Part shown: positions 47,200 through 59,405 of the stretch, in pieces
How positions within the stretch are numbered: the stretch's first letter is position 1
How the letters are laid out: each line of letters opens with the position of its first letter
NCBI GenBank assembly: GCA_032164245.1
Contig: JAVMKO010000003.1
Span: forward strand, 87,216,390 to 87,280,389
Length of the DNA: 64,000 bases
Direction: 5' to 3'
Source: Sternotherus odoratus
Taxonomy: Eukaryota; Chordata; Testudines; Kinosternidae
Position numbers and translations under genes: made by a program
Notes under the pieces: generated by a model
What the model saw: only the letters and a program-made list of their open reading frames with translations
Databases searched by the model: none
What the model was told of the DNA's origin: nothing

Positions 47200-48879
47200 G
47201 GTTGGCACAATGTTACTGGCCTCTGTCTTTATGGTTATGTTTTTTAAATGTTTGTTAAAGGGATCTGGAATTAGGTTCATTCAGTAAGTACATATAAATA
47301 AATTCATAGTTATCTGCAGTCGTAAATAACTTGCTTCTTAGCCTTTTCCTTTCATAGCTTCTCACCTTAAGTGTATTATTTGAAACTGAAAAGTTTATTT
47401 TTATTTCCTTCCTTATGTGCACTGTTTTTCAACAACATATTTAACTAATCTGAGCAATGAGGAAGCTGTGAAAGTCAAATATCTCTGCATGTCAGTGTGG
47501 TTTTAGATATTTTATTTTTGGCTTTTAACAATGTGTAATCTGTCCATAGTAATTGTTTAACCATCTGCAATGAAGCCCATAAGTTAGATCAGTATATGAC
47601 AATGCAGTGTAAAATCAACCCACTGCATATGTAACATTTAGAGTCCTATAAATTAAAGATGGATGAAGAGTACTGGGTCACCTACTCCATCCTTCTTCCA
47701 CTGAAGGGTTTTTTATTGTTTGGATGGCAGGTTCTATGAGGGAGGAGGAGGTGAGGGCTGGTGTTACCTTAGAGCAACACTAGCACCAGAGAAAGTGCAA
47801 AACGTATAAGTGCTTTAAAGGGTGAAAACTCAGAATGATGTATGGGAAAGTCCTTTCAGAAGTCCACGTAGACTTTTCTGATGCCCTGAATCACTGTTTG
47901 AGGGAGATGAGAGTGCCTCTTGCATATGGTACATTCTTATTCTGGGAAACTGAGAGAAGGTAACCTGCACTGTAAGAAAAAAAATATGAAGAGATTGAAA
48001 CGTATGCTACAGTAGTAGTATAGTGTTGTTCTGGGCGTTTCCATGGATCATTTATTATCCAATTAATTGAATTTACAGTATGTAGATAAGTGGCATGATG
48101 GATTAGCTTTTAGCGAGATTAGTAAAGTTAAGATTAAAATGCACATCACTAATTTTGGCAATATGGTTGTGCACTTGTTTAAAAAAATAATTACCTGAAA
48201 AGTTTCTTGTCACCTATACATTAAGAAAAAAAAATGTTGCAACTATGTGTATTCAAAACATAAAAAAGATCTGTAGGTTTTTAATTTTTCTGATGTTAAG
48301 TGTTTCACTCTACTGTTATGCTGTATTCACATCTTTCCTTTAAGTGAAGTGTGTGTTGTTTTTATGAGGACTATTACAACATCTGTAGTAGGATAAAAGC
48401 CTCTATTCTCACCAACAAGAAATCCCTACCTACGGCTACAGAAGCAGCCATCACATTATTTCTGGGCACTTGGGGAAGTTTATGATTGAACGTCAAGCAT
48501 TTTATAGATCAAAGCAACCTTTATTTCCTATTTTCTTCAGACTGGTTAGCTAATATGATTTCAAAGAAAAGACTCTGAAATTGAAAGCTATGATCTTTTA
48601 ACTTGAAGTGTTTGTGGCTTTTCTGGATTGCAGTTTTATTTCAGTGTTCTGTTCTTATGAAAGGATGTTGTTCTGCCCATATTAGATTTACCGTATGAGT
48701 TATTGGCTTATAAACCCATAAAAAGGATCCAAATCTTGTTAACTTCAACCCCTTAGAAACAGATCTAGGTTAGCTTCGTAGGAGTCTCACAAATATGAAT
48801 TAATGGGCCACATAAGATCTAAACTATAGGCCAGATACATGGAATTTGGCATAGTGAGATGTAAATTGCCTCTCGCTAT
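47200..48879. other. Intron 1 segment, no feature assigned
   Basis: AT-rich, no repeat ends or coding signal recognised. Confidence 0.45.
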
Positions 48880-49655
48880 TAGGGTTGTCAGGTGTCCATT
48901 TTTTGACTGGAATGCCTGGTTGAAAAGGGACCCTGACAACTCTGGTTGGCGGCCGTTAATGGTCTTCTCAGCGGTGCAGCCGGGACCCTGCTTTCCCTAG
49001 ATCTATGCAACTCCTTGATGCAGACGCCAGTTCCCTGCAGCCCCTAGGTGCATGGGTGGCCAGGAAGGTTCTGTGGACTGGCCCCGCTCCCAGTGCCGAC
49101 TCCGCAGCTCCTATTGACCAGAAACTGTGACCAATGGGAACTGCGGAGGCAGTGCCTGTGGGTGTGAAGGCAGTGTGTGGCATCTCCCTGGCTGCCTATG
49201 CTCCTAGGGGCTGCAGGAACCTGGTGGACACTTCCAGGGAGCCGCAGTAAGCACTGCTGGGACCCAGCACCCCAGACCCCCTCCCACACTCACATCCAGC
49301 CCAGAGTCCCATCCAGAGCCTGCAGCCTACACCCACCCAACACCCTGTCTCACCCTGGAGCCCTCTCCTGCACCCTGAACTCCTCATTTCTGGTCTCATC
49401 CACCTCCATCCCAGAGCTTGCACCCCCTCCCAAACCTCAATCCCCAGCCACACCCCCGACCCCGCATCCCCAGCCGGAGCCGTCACGCCCTCTCACACCC
49501 CAACCCCCTTCCCCAGCCCAATGAAAGTGAGTGTGGAGGAGAGCAATCAACGGAGGGAAGGGGGTCGAGTGAGTGGGGGTGGGTCCTTGGAGAAAGGGCG
49601 GGGCAGGAAGGGAAGGGGTATTAGGTTTTGTGCCATTAGAAAGTTGGCAATCCTA
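48880..49655. mobile_element. GC-rich nonautonomous DNA element
   Basis: Ends TAGGGTTGTCAGGT and AGTTGGCAATCCTA are imperfect inverted repeats that bound about 775 bp of GC-rich sequence in AT-rich surroundings. Inside is a palindrome at 49100-49148. The right half is C-rich low-complexity (49265-49515), which explains the proline-rich ORFs there. The superfamily is not determined. Confidence 0.6.
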
Positions 49656-50861
49656 CTTGCTCTACCACTAAAGCCCCTAGTGAGGATTAACTCCAAGTAC
49701 AGGCAGTGAGCCCAATTCCCAAGGTACACAAAGGTTCTTTTATGCTGCCAGAATAGTGAGTGGGCTTCCCTGAGGCCACTTACAGCCTGCATAAAGGGTT
49801 CTATGCCACCCCTGCTCCTAGTCCCCCCCCCCCCATACCTCCAGCATAACATCAGAGGTGGGGAGTGAAGTGATGGCCTTGGTCAGAGCCTAATGCATGA
49901 CCGTTCTCACAGGGGCTCTGGGAAGCAAAATAAACTCTGCTCAAACTTACACCAGGGACTGAGCAGGTTGGCTGCTGCCCCAGAGTATGGCCATTGCAAA
50001 GGTGGCTTAAAGCCACTTGTACACCCTTCCCCTATGTCTTTGGTCCTGGCCCAAAAGCAGGAAGGAAGGAATTGAGTCAGTGGCAAAGAGTGCAGAGGTG
50101 ATTGGTACATTGAACCAACATATTTCTCAGGTGCTTTATGCATGCTTCTTCCCATTTGTTTTTGCTTGCTTACTTCCTGGGATACACTGACTCCCTAATC
50201 CTGCCACAAGGAAGTTTATGCTGTAAAATCTCCTCACCTGAGCAGATTTTCCATCTCTGGCCTGTCCTCGAAAGTTCTCACCAGCATAAAGCCAGGATGA
50301 ACTTGAACAGGCCAGTTTATTCAAAATAACTTAATTTTGTGTAGCATCTTTCATATACTCTACTGCAAAGTGCTTTGTGGACAGACTAGAAAATAAAAGT
50401 AGTGGCAGATCAGGTGAAGTAAAATTAACACGATCTCTGCAGTGTTAGCACTGCTGGAAATCCAAATGTTTGCTACTATGAATCAGAGCAGAGCAATAGG
50501 GTGGAAGAGCACAGAAGGTAAGGGCAGTGTATAATTAGCATGCTCTCTAAAGCTGCCACATTTCAGACTTTGTTAATTTTAGTTTGTTGTCAGGCTTGGA
50601 ACAGAGGGGTCAGATAGCTGCCAAGAGCAAAGTGTCAGTACATTAAATAATGTTGTAAGATACAGGAAGACTATTTCAGATAGCAGGAGCTGCAGAGGAG
50701 AAGGATTTTGTAGAAAGGTTGCATATGACTGGATAGAAGAGGCCTGTGCTATTTCCACCAGCAATCAGAAATTTGGGATTGCTTCTCAGGTTGGCTAAAA
50801 TATGTCTGCCCACATGTATCATGCATAAAATAAGAGGATATATGTGTAGGAGACAGCATGG

Positions 50862-51065
50862 TCCCAGGAATAGAGCACTGTCTGGAGACTGGGAGACCTG
50901 GGTCTGCCAATGATTGGCTGTGTGACCTCAAGAAAGTCACTTCATCTCTTTGTGCCTTAGCTTCATCACTGTAAAATGACAATAAAGATACCTACATTCC
51001 TTTATAAAACATTTGAGAGTGATAGCTGGGAAATACATTGTAAGACTGAAGTGTATTTCACCATT
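50862..51065 (-). mobile_element. MIR/CORE-SINE, well preserved
   Basis: Plus strand reads 'agagcactgtctggagactgggagacctgggtct', 'ttggctgtgtgacctcaagaaagtcacttcatctct' and 'tgccttagcttcatcactgtaaaatg', the reverse complement of MIR in the expected order. Confidence 0.85.
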
Positions 51066-51731
51066 TTTTTAGCCTGGGTGAATAATGGAAAAGTTTGGAT
51101 TACAGTACAATGCCACTATTTCATTTTCTTTGGAATCAGAATATTTATGAATGATAAAAATAATGAAGAGTTTAAGAATTGTGTTCTATTAGACACCTCA
51201 ACAAAAAAAAAGCAGATTTTGAACTCAATATTTCAGGATTCCTATCACTTTTCTAAAGCAGAAATAATATCAGATCCAATGATTTTTTTACATCATTAAG
51301 CAAAAAGCCAGGTTAGGAAAAGAACAATTCTGTCATATCAAAAAATATTGGAATCAGACAGGTTAGAAAGCATTAGCCATTTAAATAGTCACATTTAGCA
51401 AGGCTGATTAAGTTTCCTTATTTCAGTTCTGATTTCCCATGTGTGTGTGAGTTTTAGGAGAATAAACAATAGTGTTAACTTTATATAAATGAAGGAACAT
51501 TGAAGGCAATTAGGTTGTCAACTATTTTATTTATTTGTTTACTGAGAAAATGAACATTGGCATTATGGAATCATAGTCATGACTGAATAATTATGGTTGT
51601 AACTCAGTACATTACAAAATGGCATCACTACCTCGCTGAGAGAACCACTGTTAAAATCAATCAGATCCCTAGATTTTCTCCAGTTGCAGCACTGTATTGT
51701 GCCCAGTACTTTAGTGATTAGTTAATATGTG

Positions 51732-52040
51732 ATATATGCCATCATGTACCAGCAATGCCCCTCTGCCATGTACATTGGCCAAACCAGATAGTCTCTATGC
51801 AAAAGAATAAATGGACACAAATCTGACATCAGGAATCATAACATTCAAAAACCAGTAGGAGAACACTTCAGTCTCTTTCGTCACTCAATAACAGACCTAA
51901 AAGTGACAATTCTTCAACAAAAAACCTTCAAAAATAGACTCCAACAACAAACCGCAGAACTGGAATTAATTTGCAAACGGAATACCATTAAATTAGGCTT
52001 GAATAAAGACTGGAAGTGGCTGGATTATTACACAAACTGA
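51732..52040 (+). pseudogene. Penelope-like GIY-YIG endonuclease relic
   Basis: A single frame, with no indel over about 100 codons, encodes the C-terminal GIY-YIG endonuclease domain of a Penelope-like retroelement. It begins DIYAIMYQQCPSAMYIGQT, where the second half of the GIY-YIG signature is intact. A TAG at 51789-51791 follows directly. Then come the arginine/histidine helix KRINGHKSDI, KPVGEHFSLFRHSITDL, and the C-terminal LICKRNTIKLGLNKDW before the stop at 52038. The reverse transcriptase upstream is not recognised. One premature stop makes it dead, and the 3' untranslated tail continues to about 52469. Confidence 0.88.
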
Positions 52041-52215
52041 AAACTATTTCCCCATGCTAAATTTCCCCCTACTATTACTCACACCTTGTCAACTGTTTTG
52101 AAATGAGCCATCCTGATTATCACTGCAAAAGGTTTTTTTCTCCTGCTGCTAACAGCCCACCTTAATTGATTAGTCTATTCAAGTTAATATGGCAACCCCC
52201 ATCTTTTCATGTTCT

Positions 52216-52322
52216 CTGTGTATGTGTGTGTGGGTATGTGTGTATATTATCTCTCTCTCTCTCTCCCTCTCTGTATGTGTATGTGTGTGTGTATAAAATA
52301 TCTATATCTATATCTATATATC
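52216..52322 (+). repeat. TG, TC and TATC microsatellites
   Basis: Adjacent simple repeats inside the Penelope 3' region. They explain the VCVCV and SLSLS peptides in different frames. Confidence 0.9.
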
Positions 52323-52924
52323 TTCCTACTGTATGTTCCACTCTGTGCATCTGATGAAGTGGGTTTTAGCCCACAAAAGCTTATGCCCAAATAAATTTGT
52401 TAATCTCTAAGGTGCCACAAGTGCCCTTCCTTTGGTGGATACAAACTAACACAGCTGCCACTCTGAAACCATTTAAGAGTATTAGCATAGTTGAATACAT
52501 TAGAAAATTGCTAACCTGCCTTTTGTTAACCTGCATACCTTCATAACCCATACCAAAAATTGTTAGTCTCCTCTCCTTTGTTTTCAAGAACGTTTTAATA
52601 AGAGTCCTTTACTGAAGTATAATGACCAAGACACCTTTACTGTTAAAAATATAATAATTCTACATTTACTAACATGCTGCAAAGATCCTTCATAAATTTC
52701 CTTTGGCCTTCTACCTCCATGCACAAGGGACTTAATGTTGCCCTTGGGAAGCAACTGCTTTTATGGTAGATTTGAGTCACTATTGACTGGTGCAAACTAG
52801 AGCAACCCTGAGGGCTGATTTAACTTGTCCTAGCATCTTTTGTGGGTAGAAAGAAAGGGGGAGTAGAATTACTGATGTCTGTCTGTCTCCTCCCCCTCTC
52901 CCCCCACACACGCGCCTCAGGATG

Positions 52925-53010
52925 TGCTGAGCACTGTATGGTGGGAACAGCAATACCTACCTACTTCGCTGGACAGTTGTGAGGATTCATTCATGTTTTT
53001 ACAGTGCTTT
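52925..53010 (-). mobile_element. MIR/CORE-SINE-like fragment
   Basis: Words 'aatacctacctacttcgctggacagttgtgaggatt' and 'acagtgctttga' are a diverged reverse copy of the MIR middle section. Confidence 0.5.
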
Positions 53011-54589
53011 GAAGAGACAGATGAAAATATTTCTTTGATTTTTTTCACCCAGCTTTGGAACCATGGTTTTCAGAAGACACTGTTTCTTTCTGTTCCAGTT
53101 TCCAGGACTATCACAACACTACTGAGATTCATCAATCTTGTTCATTTGTGAATGCAACATGAATGACGCATCCAGGATTGATGAGTCACTAGTTAAAAAG
53201 TAGCTGTTTCCTTACTGATTTTTTTAAACCAACACATTTAATCAGTCTCACTTTTTGTAAAGTCTTTTTTTCAAGTCTGCTCTTCCAAAATGATCTACAC
53301 CTGATGGCTTTCAGCCAGTTTTTTTTAAAAAATATTCAAAATGGAGATTTGTTGCAAAAAAAATTCAAAACATTAAGACACTTAAATTTAACTTTGTGTG
53401 TGTTGGTGAGGGGGTCCTACAAGTCATTCTGGGAAGTTTACTCTTTAATCAAATTTGTTTATTTGGGGGAATAAATAGTTTAGTTGTCACATTTTAGGGA
53501 CTTTCCCAGCCATCAGAAACCTTATCCTGAAGCTTGGTTTAGTACAGACAGCTGCAATGCAAGACTTTTTACCCTACTTAACTAACTATCTCAAATATTG
53601 CCTAGAGTGCTGCCTTTCCTGCTGATTGCTGAGGAGACACTACCAATCCTTCTGAAATGTGTAAAATTAGCATTTAAGCAAAAATAATGGCATAACTTTC
53701 TGTGCAGAGTATAATACTAATAAGATTAAGTTTTAGCAAAGAAAAACATAAAAGATGTAATCTAATAATATCAAAATACATTCTGAATAAACTATATTAC
53801 ACATGTTTGCTGACTGGATGATATAAATTTAATTAAATTATACTGTCTTATAAACAGGATATGGTAGGTAGTAATGGCAGCTTTTGTACATATAGCGCAA
53901 GAAAACCACAGGGAGCATTGGGGATTATTATAAAATGAATGTAGTCCAAGCTACTTGAAATAAAAAAGATAAAGATGAAAATTGAATTGTAGTATCTTAA
54001 ATGCTTCTACAGGTGAAAGTCATATATCCTCAGATATATTAGATGGGGTAAAATAGGAGACAAATGGTTTTTTTAAAAAAAAAAACACCCAAGAAAACTA
54101 TTTTTCTGAAGGTGAGAGGTTGGAATGTGTGTGTCTGTGGGGAGTGATACAAGTAAAAATAATTGCAACAATTTCAGAATATGTAGTACTCTTCATTCTC
54201 AGAATCAGGCCAAATTCTTATTTATATTACTGTGATGTACTATGTTTTGGCCATCCCATCTCTTCAAGTGCTACATAATAGAAGATTCCAGGCTGTTAGC
54301 ACTTCTGAACCAGATGGCATATACTTCTGTCATGTTGAGATCATGCTGGAAATGCCATCTATGTAAAACAACTGAGACATAACACTTTGACATCAGGTTT
54401 TCAATAGTTACATAGCTTATTGGTTTTTATCAGATGCATTAATTTTTGGCCATTAATTTTTTATTGCGTTATATTTACAGATGAGAATGTGTATATTAAA
54501 TGTAACCCCACCCCATCTCCCACACAAATACTGGATTTCTAAGGATTTTTGACAGTTTACCTAACTCAAGCCCTGTCCATAGCATCAAA
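53011..54589. other. Intron 1 segment, no feature assigned
   Basis: AT-rich with several A and T homopolymers. Nothing recognised. Confidence 0.45.
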
Positions 54590-55560
54590 GAACTAAGGGT
54601 CCTAGTGGAGAACCAGCTGTGTTCACTCAATTAGGGTGAACTGCAAAGAATGGGACACCATAAAACTGGTAGATATTCCAATAAGATTTATCAAGCCAGA
54701 ATAAAACCATGTCTTTATTACCTCACTGGCTATCAGAAGTCCGAACAACACTGTTCCCTTAAACAACCTCAGGCCTCCATCTAGGTATCTAAGTCAAATA
54801 TGATGACTTCTGAAAATCTTATTTCATCATATAAAATAAAAGGTTCTACCACTCCCAAAGGATTGGACACATTACCTCCCAGATTAATGTTTCAGATCTT
54901 ACCCACATACACACTACAGTCCATTTTTATTAACTAAACTAAAATTTATTTAAAAAAATGAGAGAGAGAGAGTATGGTTAAAAGATCAATATACATACAG
55001 ACATGAGTTCAATTAATTGAGATTCAGATTCATAGCATAGATGGTGAGCTTTTTAGTTGCAAAGAGTTCTATCAGAAATAGTTCATAGTTTATAGTCCGA
55101 TGTCAAAATATCATATTCAGGGTGTACCAGCATAACTGTGACCTCAGTCTTGGGATTCAGACTTCCCCTGATGAAGCCTAAGCAGACCTGAGATTAACAG
55201 GATCAGGATCCAAGGATCTTTTTATACCATGTTCTAGCATTCACTTGACTGCACAGTCCTGGTTAAACAATAGACTTTTGATGTAACCTTTCACTTTCTA
55301 AGCACCACCAGTAATTAGTTACACAAATTAACAGGGGTCAATTTGCTTGTTCCTCCATCATTCACAGATTATTTGCTATACATTTCAAAGAGAGATGAAT
55401 ACTGAGATATCCCGTGTTTACAATTAATTTAAATGACAGAATGTTCTTTTGACCTCTGAATTATTAGAATACAGCATAGATGGGGACTGTTGATTACATT
55501 GTCCACCCTACTCACACATATGTAAATACACAAAAACACAAACATTATCTTCCAACGTGT
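54590..55560. other. Unclassified, possibly repeat-derived block
   Basis: The region contains 'tttattaactaaactaaaatttattt', (GA)n at 54960-54974 and a 'aataaaacc' signal, with a style resembling old LTR or retroelement DNA. No paired termini or target duplication could be found, so I leave it unclassified. Confidence 0.25.
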
Positions 55561-56589
55561 CTTTTATTTATTTTGCAGGATGTTTAACCTTTTCTGGCCA
55601 TGCGTCACAGCAATATTTAGATTTAGAGGGGTATTTTTCATGTATTCTCACAATTTATTGCTTGAATCTCCAGAAAAATAAAACATATGCTTCCTTTACT
55701 GATTTGTGGCTGCTCCATTTAGCATTATGGCCAGGTTTTTGAAAGCTGACTTCTGTCTTGAAAATGTCTTCTTTAATCTGTGAAAACATCAAGGTATTGT
55801 AATGGACATGGTATTCTAAAGGATGTGATAACATCAAGGTATTCTAATCTGCGAATGTTTAGAAAGAAGTATCATGTCTTCCTTTGTTATGTATTTGTAA
55901 CTTCTAAACTACTATAGAGAATTTACACTGAAGGGAGCATAGACCCTTAAAATTTGTTTCATAGTGTAACCCCCTGGTCTGTATGTGTCATGCATCTCCT
56001 GTGCTTGATCCCAGGGGATATTAATTGGTTATATTCCCCACCTACAGAGATTGACATGCTAATTCATGCTGTAGAGACTCATATTTTCAGCTCTGGAGGT
56101 CCCTGGTTCAATCCCCGATGTTGGACAAAAAGGCAGTGGTCAAGATAGTACTTCTTATGTAGGGAAGAAAGTGACTAGCTATAACTGTGTGTGCTATTTG
56201 TATGGGGGAGCTAGGGAAGTTTCCTTCCTAAACTCTGAAGTATTTATTCCTGGCTCAGTTCAGTAATCTCTGTCAGAAATGTATTTTTCCCTTCTGTCTT
56301 ATATTTTTTAGTAATTTTCATTGTTAAATTTATTGTTATACATTATCCCTCACACCACAACTTTTGAACCTTTGGATAGCTTCCTTCCCTTCAGTATTTT
56401 CACAAATTAATCATTAGACACTATGATAGCATTACATTTCCCCCATGTAACTTTGTCCTCCTAGCAGAATAACTGAAAGAAGCAGTTCAGTTTATGATTG
56501 ATTAGGAAATATACAATTTCAGTTCCCTTTGAAAGTGTGGGTGTTTCAGGCTATGTTACTTTGGATAGATCTCATTTCAGGAAATCATA

Positions 56590-56925
56590 GTTAGATTTGC
56601 AAACAACCTATTAGGTCACTCATCCAAACCCTGCCAGTGCAGTATTGGTCCCTACAGTATATTCCTGACTGTTTTGTCCAATCTAACTTTGAATGACTCA
56701 AGCAATAACGCTTCCACCACTTCCTCTGGGAGACTATTCCATGGTCTAATAGATTTCACTGTTAGGAAATATTTCCTGTCACTTGGCCTAAATTTTCTTA
56801 TGCACAGATTCATCTAATTATTTGTAGTTATACTTCTCTACACCTCTCTTAACAGGACCTTTTCCTTCCTTGACACGTATACCCTTGAGTAAATTGTACA
56901 TGGATAACATATCTCCTTAAAGAAC
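56590..56925 (-). mobile_element. Old CR1 3' fragment
   Basis: Plus-strand words 'ggtcactcatccaaaccctgcc', 'cttccaccacttcctctgggagactattccatggtctaatag', 'gttaggaaatatttcctg' and 'ccttgagtaaattgtac' match the reverse complement of CR1 ORF2 end and 3' region seen in the other copies, but more diverged. Confidence 0.75.
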
Positions 56926-57551
56926 TTTTTTAAAAAAATTCTAACTCTAACAACTTGTCATGTATAATGGCTGGCATTATTAGTACATGTTATGGAATGT
57001 TGCTATGTTCTACACTCGTTTTTAAGAAAAATGTGTGTATCTATAGTATGTGAAGAGGGAGCTGTGATAGCAGCAGGAACAAAAGGTGTTCCTTTAATGT
57101 GGTGATGACAAAGGATATTCAGTGGGCATTTGAAGGCCTGTTTACTAATTTACAGCCAGTAGTGGAAAAAATTGAGCTTCTGGCCTTTTACAACATCATC
57201 ACTGAATAGCTCAAATAAGATAGCCCAGATGGAGAAAAAATGGAGGGAAGGATTCTTGGGGTAGAAATATTTTTTTCATATTTCCTAACAACAGACCCCT
57301 TACTTGTAAATCTGTCCCTCCAACCATTAAATCATTTTCTGAATTCCCTCTGTCTGGTATCATAGAGACCAGAAATATATTGTTGTCTCACTTGTTTTTT
57401 TTTTTTTTTTTTTGTCTTTTTCTTCCATATTGCAAGTTCATATCCACTATCAACCTTATAAGGTTCTCTAAGGTCCCTATTCTACCAAGACTTGTGCACA
57501 TATTTAATTATACTTTGCAGGATCTAGACCTAAGTATTTTTTCCTATTGAA

Positions 57552-57770
57552 TATAATAATGCTTAGCTCTTACATAACACTGCACAAACATGAACTAATA
57601 ATCCTCATATTGGAATTTCCACCATTGAGTAAATATTATAATCCACATTTTATGGACTGGTAACACTGAGAGGTTAAGTGACTTTCCCAAAGTGACACAA
57701 TGAGTTGCTATCTGAACTGATATTTGTCTTGAGGAGTTCCTTGCTGATTGTCCAACACTGTGCTCCATCT
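57552..57770 (+). mobile_element. MIR/CORE-SINE
   Basis: Contains 'ataatccacattttatggactgg', 'actgagaggttaagtgactttcccaaagtgacaca' and 'tccaacactgtgctcc', in MIR order. It ends about 155 bp upstream of AIG1 exon 2. Confidence 0.75.
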
Positions 57771-57778
57771 CTGTGGTC

Positions 57779-57848
57779 CTGATTCAGTGAAACACTTAAA
57801 AGCACGTACTTAACTTTAAGAACACACTTAAGTGCTCGGCTGAATCAG
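57779..57848. repeat. 70-bp palindromic repeat next to exon 2
   Basis: CTGATTCAGTGAAACACTTAA at the left faces TTAAGTGCTCGGCTGAATCAG at the right, an imperfect inverted pair with a 28-bp centre. It lies 78 bp upstream of exon 2. Confidence 0.7.
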
Positions 57849-57926
57849 AGTCTTTATCTGTATCTCTGTTGCATCTGATGATCTGTGTAGCTATAGTTTT
57901 CAAGATTGGATTTTATTTCCATGCAG

Positions 57927-58082
57927 GTTATCCAGGCTGTCTTTTTTGGGATCTGCGTATTGACTGATCTCTCCAGTCTTCTCACCAAAGGAAGTGACAG
58001 CCAAGAACAAGAAAGACAGTTAAAAAAGCTCATATCCCTCCGTGACTGGATGATGGCTGTTTTAGCCTTTCCTGTTGGAGTT
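57927..58082 (+). CDS. AIG1: AIG1 exon 2 (residues 48-99)
   Basis: 156 bp, 52 codons, both boundaries in phase 0. It encodes [17 protein letters not shown]... through [16 protein letters not shown] to FPVGV. The first 19 or so residues form the second membrane segment. The middle is a charged loop ([14 protein letters not shown]). [12 protein letters not shown] opens the third membrane segment, which must continue in exon 3 outside the window. Acceptor ATGCAG and donor GTAAGT are canonical. Differences from the mammalian protein as I recall it are conservative (TKGSDS for TRGSGN, WMM for WML). The frame joins exon 1 without any shift, so the gene appears intact as far as it can be seen. Confidence 0.96.
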
Positions 58083-58334
58083 GTAAGTATGGGGCTAAGC
58101 AGCTAATTTCACTTCCACGGAGGTGCATCATTTAACTTGTTCTTTGTTTCCTGACTGTAAAACAATTGACATTAGCAAAAGGGGATAAATGACTGTGAAA
58201 AATGGGGAAACGGGAGCACAGTTTTCTCACAATTTAGTTACCTTGAAGATAACTTTCAGCTACTTTGTCATTTCATTTTTAAAAAATAATCCACTCTTGA
58301 GGCATCTGGAATAAAATGTACTTACATGTTAGGA

Positions 58335-59016
58335 CAGGGGTGGGCAAACTACGGCCCGTGAGCCATTTTAAGCCGGCCCGCAAGCTCCCGCTGGGGAGCA
58401 GGGTCTGGGGTTTGCCCCACTCCAGCCGGGAGTCAGGGGCCGCACCACGCAGCTCCCAGAGGCCACAGTATGGCCCTGCTCTGGGGTGCAGGGTCGGAGG
58501 CCGCACCATGCGGTTCCCTGAAGCCGCGGCATGGTCCCGCTCCGAGGGTCGGGGGCCCTCTCCAGGCATAGGAGCTGGAAACGGGACAAGCCACTGCTTC
58601 CAGGAGCCACTTGAGGTAAGCACTGCTCGGAGCCTGCACCCCTGAGCCTCTCCCCATGCCTCAACCCCCTGCCCTGATCCCCCTCCTTGATCCCCCTCTT
58701 CGAAACCCCTCAATCCTAGCATGGAGCACCCCAAACTTCTCATCCCCTGCCTCACCCCAGAACCCACCCCCCAGCTGGAACCTGCACCCCTAACCGCACC
58801 CCTGCTCCAGCCCTGACCCTCCAAACTCCTCAATCCTAGCCCAGAGCACCCTCCTAAACCCCAGACTTGTCATTCCCAGCCCCAGCCTAGAGCCCTCACC
58901 CCCTACAAGAGGCCTCACCCCCTTGTCCCCAACCCCAATTTTGTGAGCATTCATGGCCTGCCATGAATTTCTATTCCCCAATGTGGCCCTCAGGTCAAAA
59001 AGTTTGTCCACTCCTG
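58335..59016. mobile_element. hAT-type nonautonomous element (682 bp)
   Basis: Ends CAGGGGTGGGCAAACT and AGTTTGTCCACTCCTG are inverted repeats. The flanking 8-mers TGTTAGGA and CATTAGGG agree at 5 of 8, compatible with an eroded duplication. Subterminal text 'acggcccgtgagcca' and 'aatgtggccctcaggtc' is typical of this hAT group. ORFs in the GC-rich interior are compositional. Confidence 0.8.
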
Positions 59017-59405
59017 CATTAGGGTCTTGATGCTGTAAGTCTTTGCAAGTATGCGGTAGGTTGGTATGTTGACTGGGAGTCAGGCTGGATTCTTTCTATA
59101 TATCATCATCAGTGACAGAAGTTCTGGCCTCCATGGAGGAGTAAAAACATGTTTTTGTCATTAAGGTGCACAAGTTTCTCTCTTTAATACACAGAGGGAG
59201 CAGAGAAGGAGGTGTTTGAGTACTTTTCAGAGTAAAACTGCTCTTCTACAGCACTTAAATCAATGGGACTTTTGCCATTGACTACAGTGGAGCAGGACTG
59301 AGCACTTTAAGCATGATGAAACTCAGATCGCCAGTGCTTTCCACCCAAAACTACAATTTGACCCAGGTTTGTCCAAATCTTGGCAAAAGGTTTGTGCCCC
59401 TTACA

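Larger units (their letters stand above)
51700..52469 (+). mobile_element. Penelope-like element, 5'-truncated
   Basis: Includes the GIY-YIG relic, then an untranslated region with (TG)n, (TC)n and (TATC)n tracts (about 52216-52322), then the conserved tail 'catctgatgaagtggg', 'agcccacaaaagcttatg', 'ctctaaggtgccacaag' and 'actaacacagctgcc' at 52348-52469. The tail ties the shorter copies at 749 and 43332 to this family. Confidence 0.85.
15409..57926 (+). other. AIG1: AIG1 intron 1 (42,518 bp)
   Basis: The donor is GTAAGT at 15409. The acceptor is the pyrimidine-rich TTTTATTTCCATGCAG ending at 57926. Both ends leave phase 0, and the joined reading frame matches AIG1 with no gain or loss of residues. 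No further coding exon with AIG1 similarity is seen inside. The intron is filled largely by the mobile elements listed separately. Confidence 0.92.

Noticed and set aside
49177..49524. Proline-rich 115-codon ORF
   Set aside because: C-rich low-complexity half of a nonautonomous DNA element. No family.
58279..58833. 184-codon minus-strand ORF
   Set aside because: Contained within the GC-rich interior of the hAT element at 58335-59016, with no transposase motifs.
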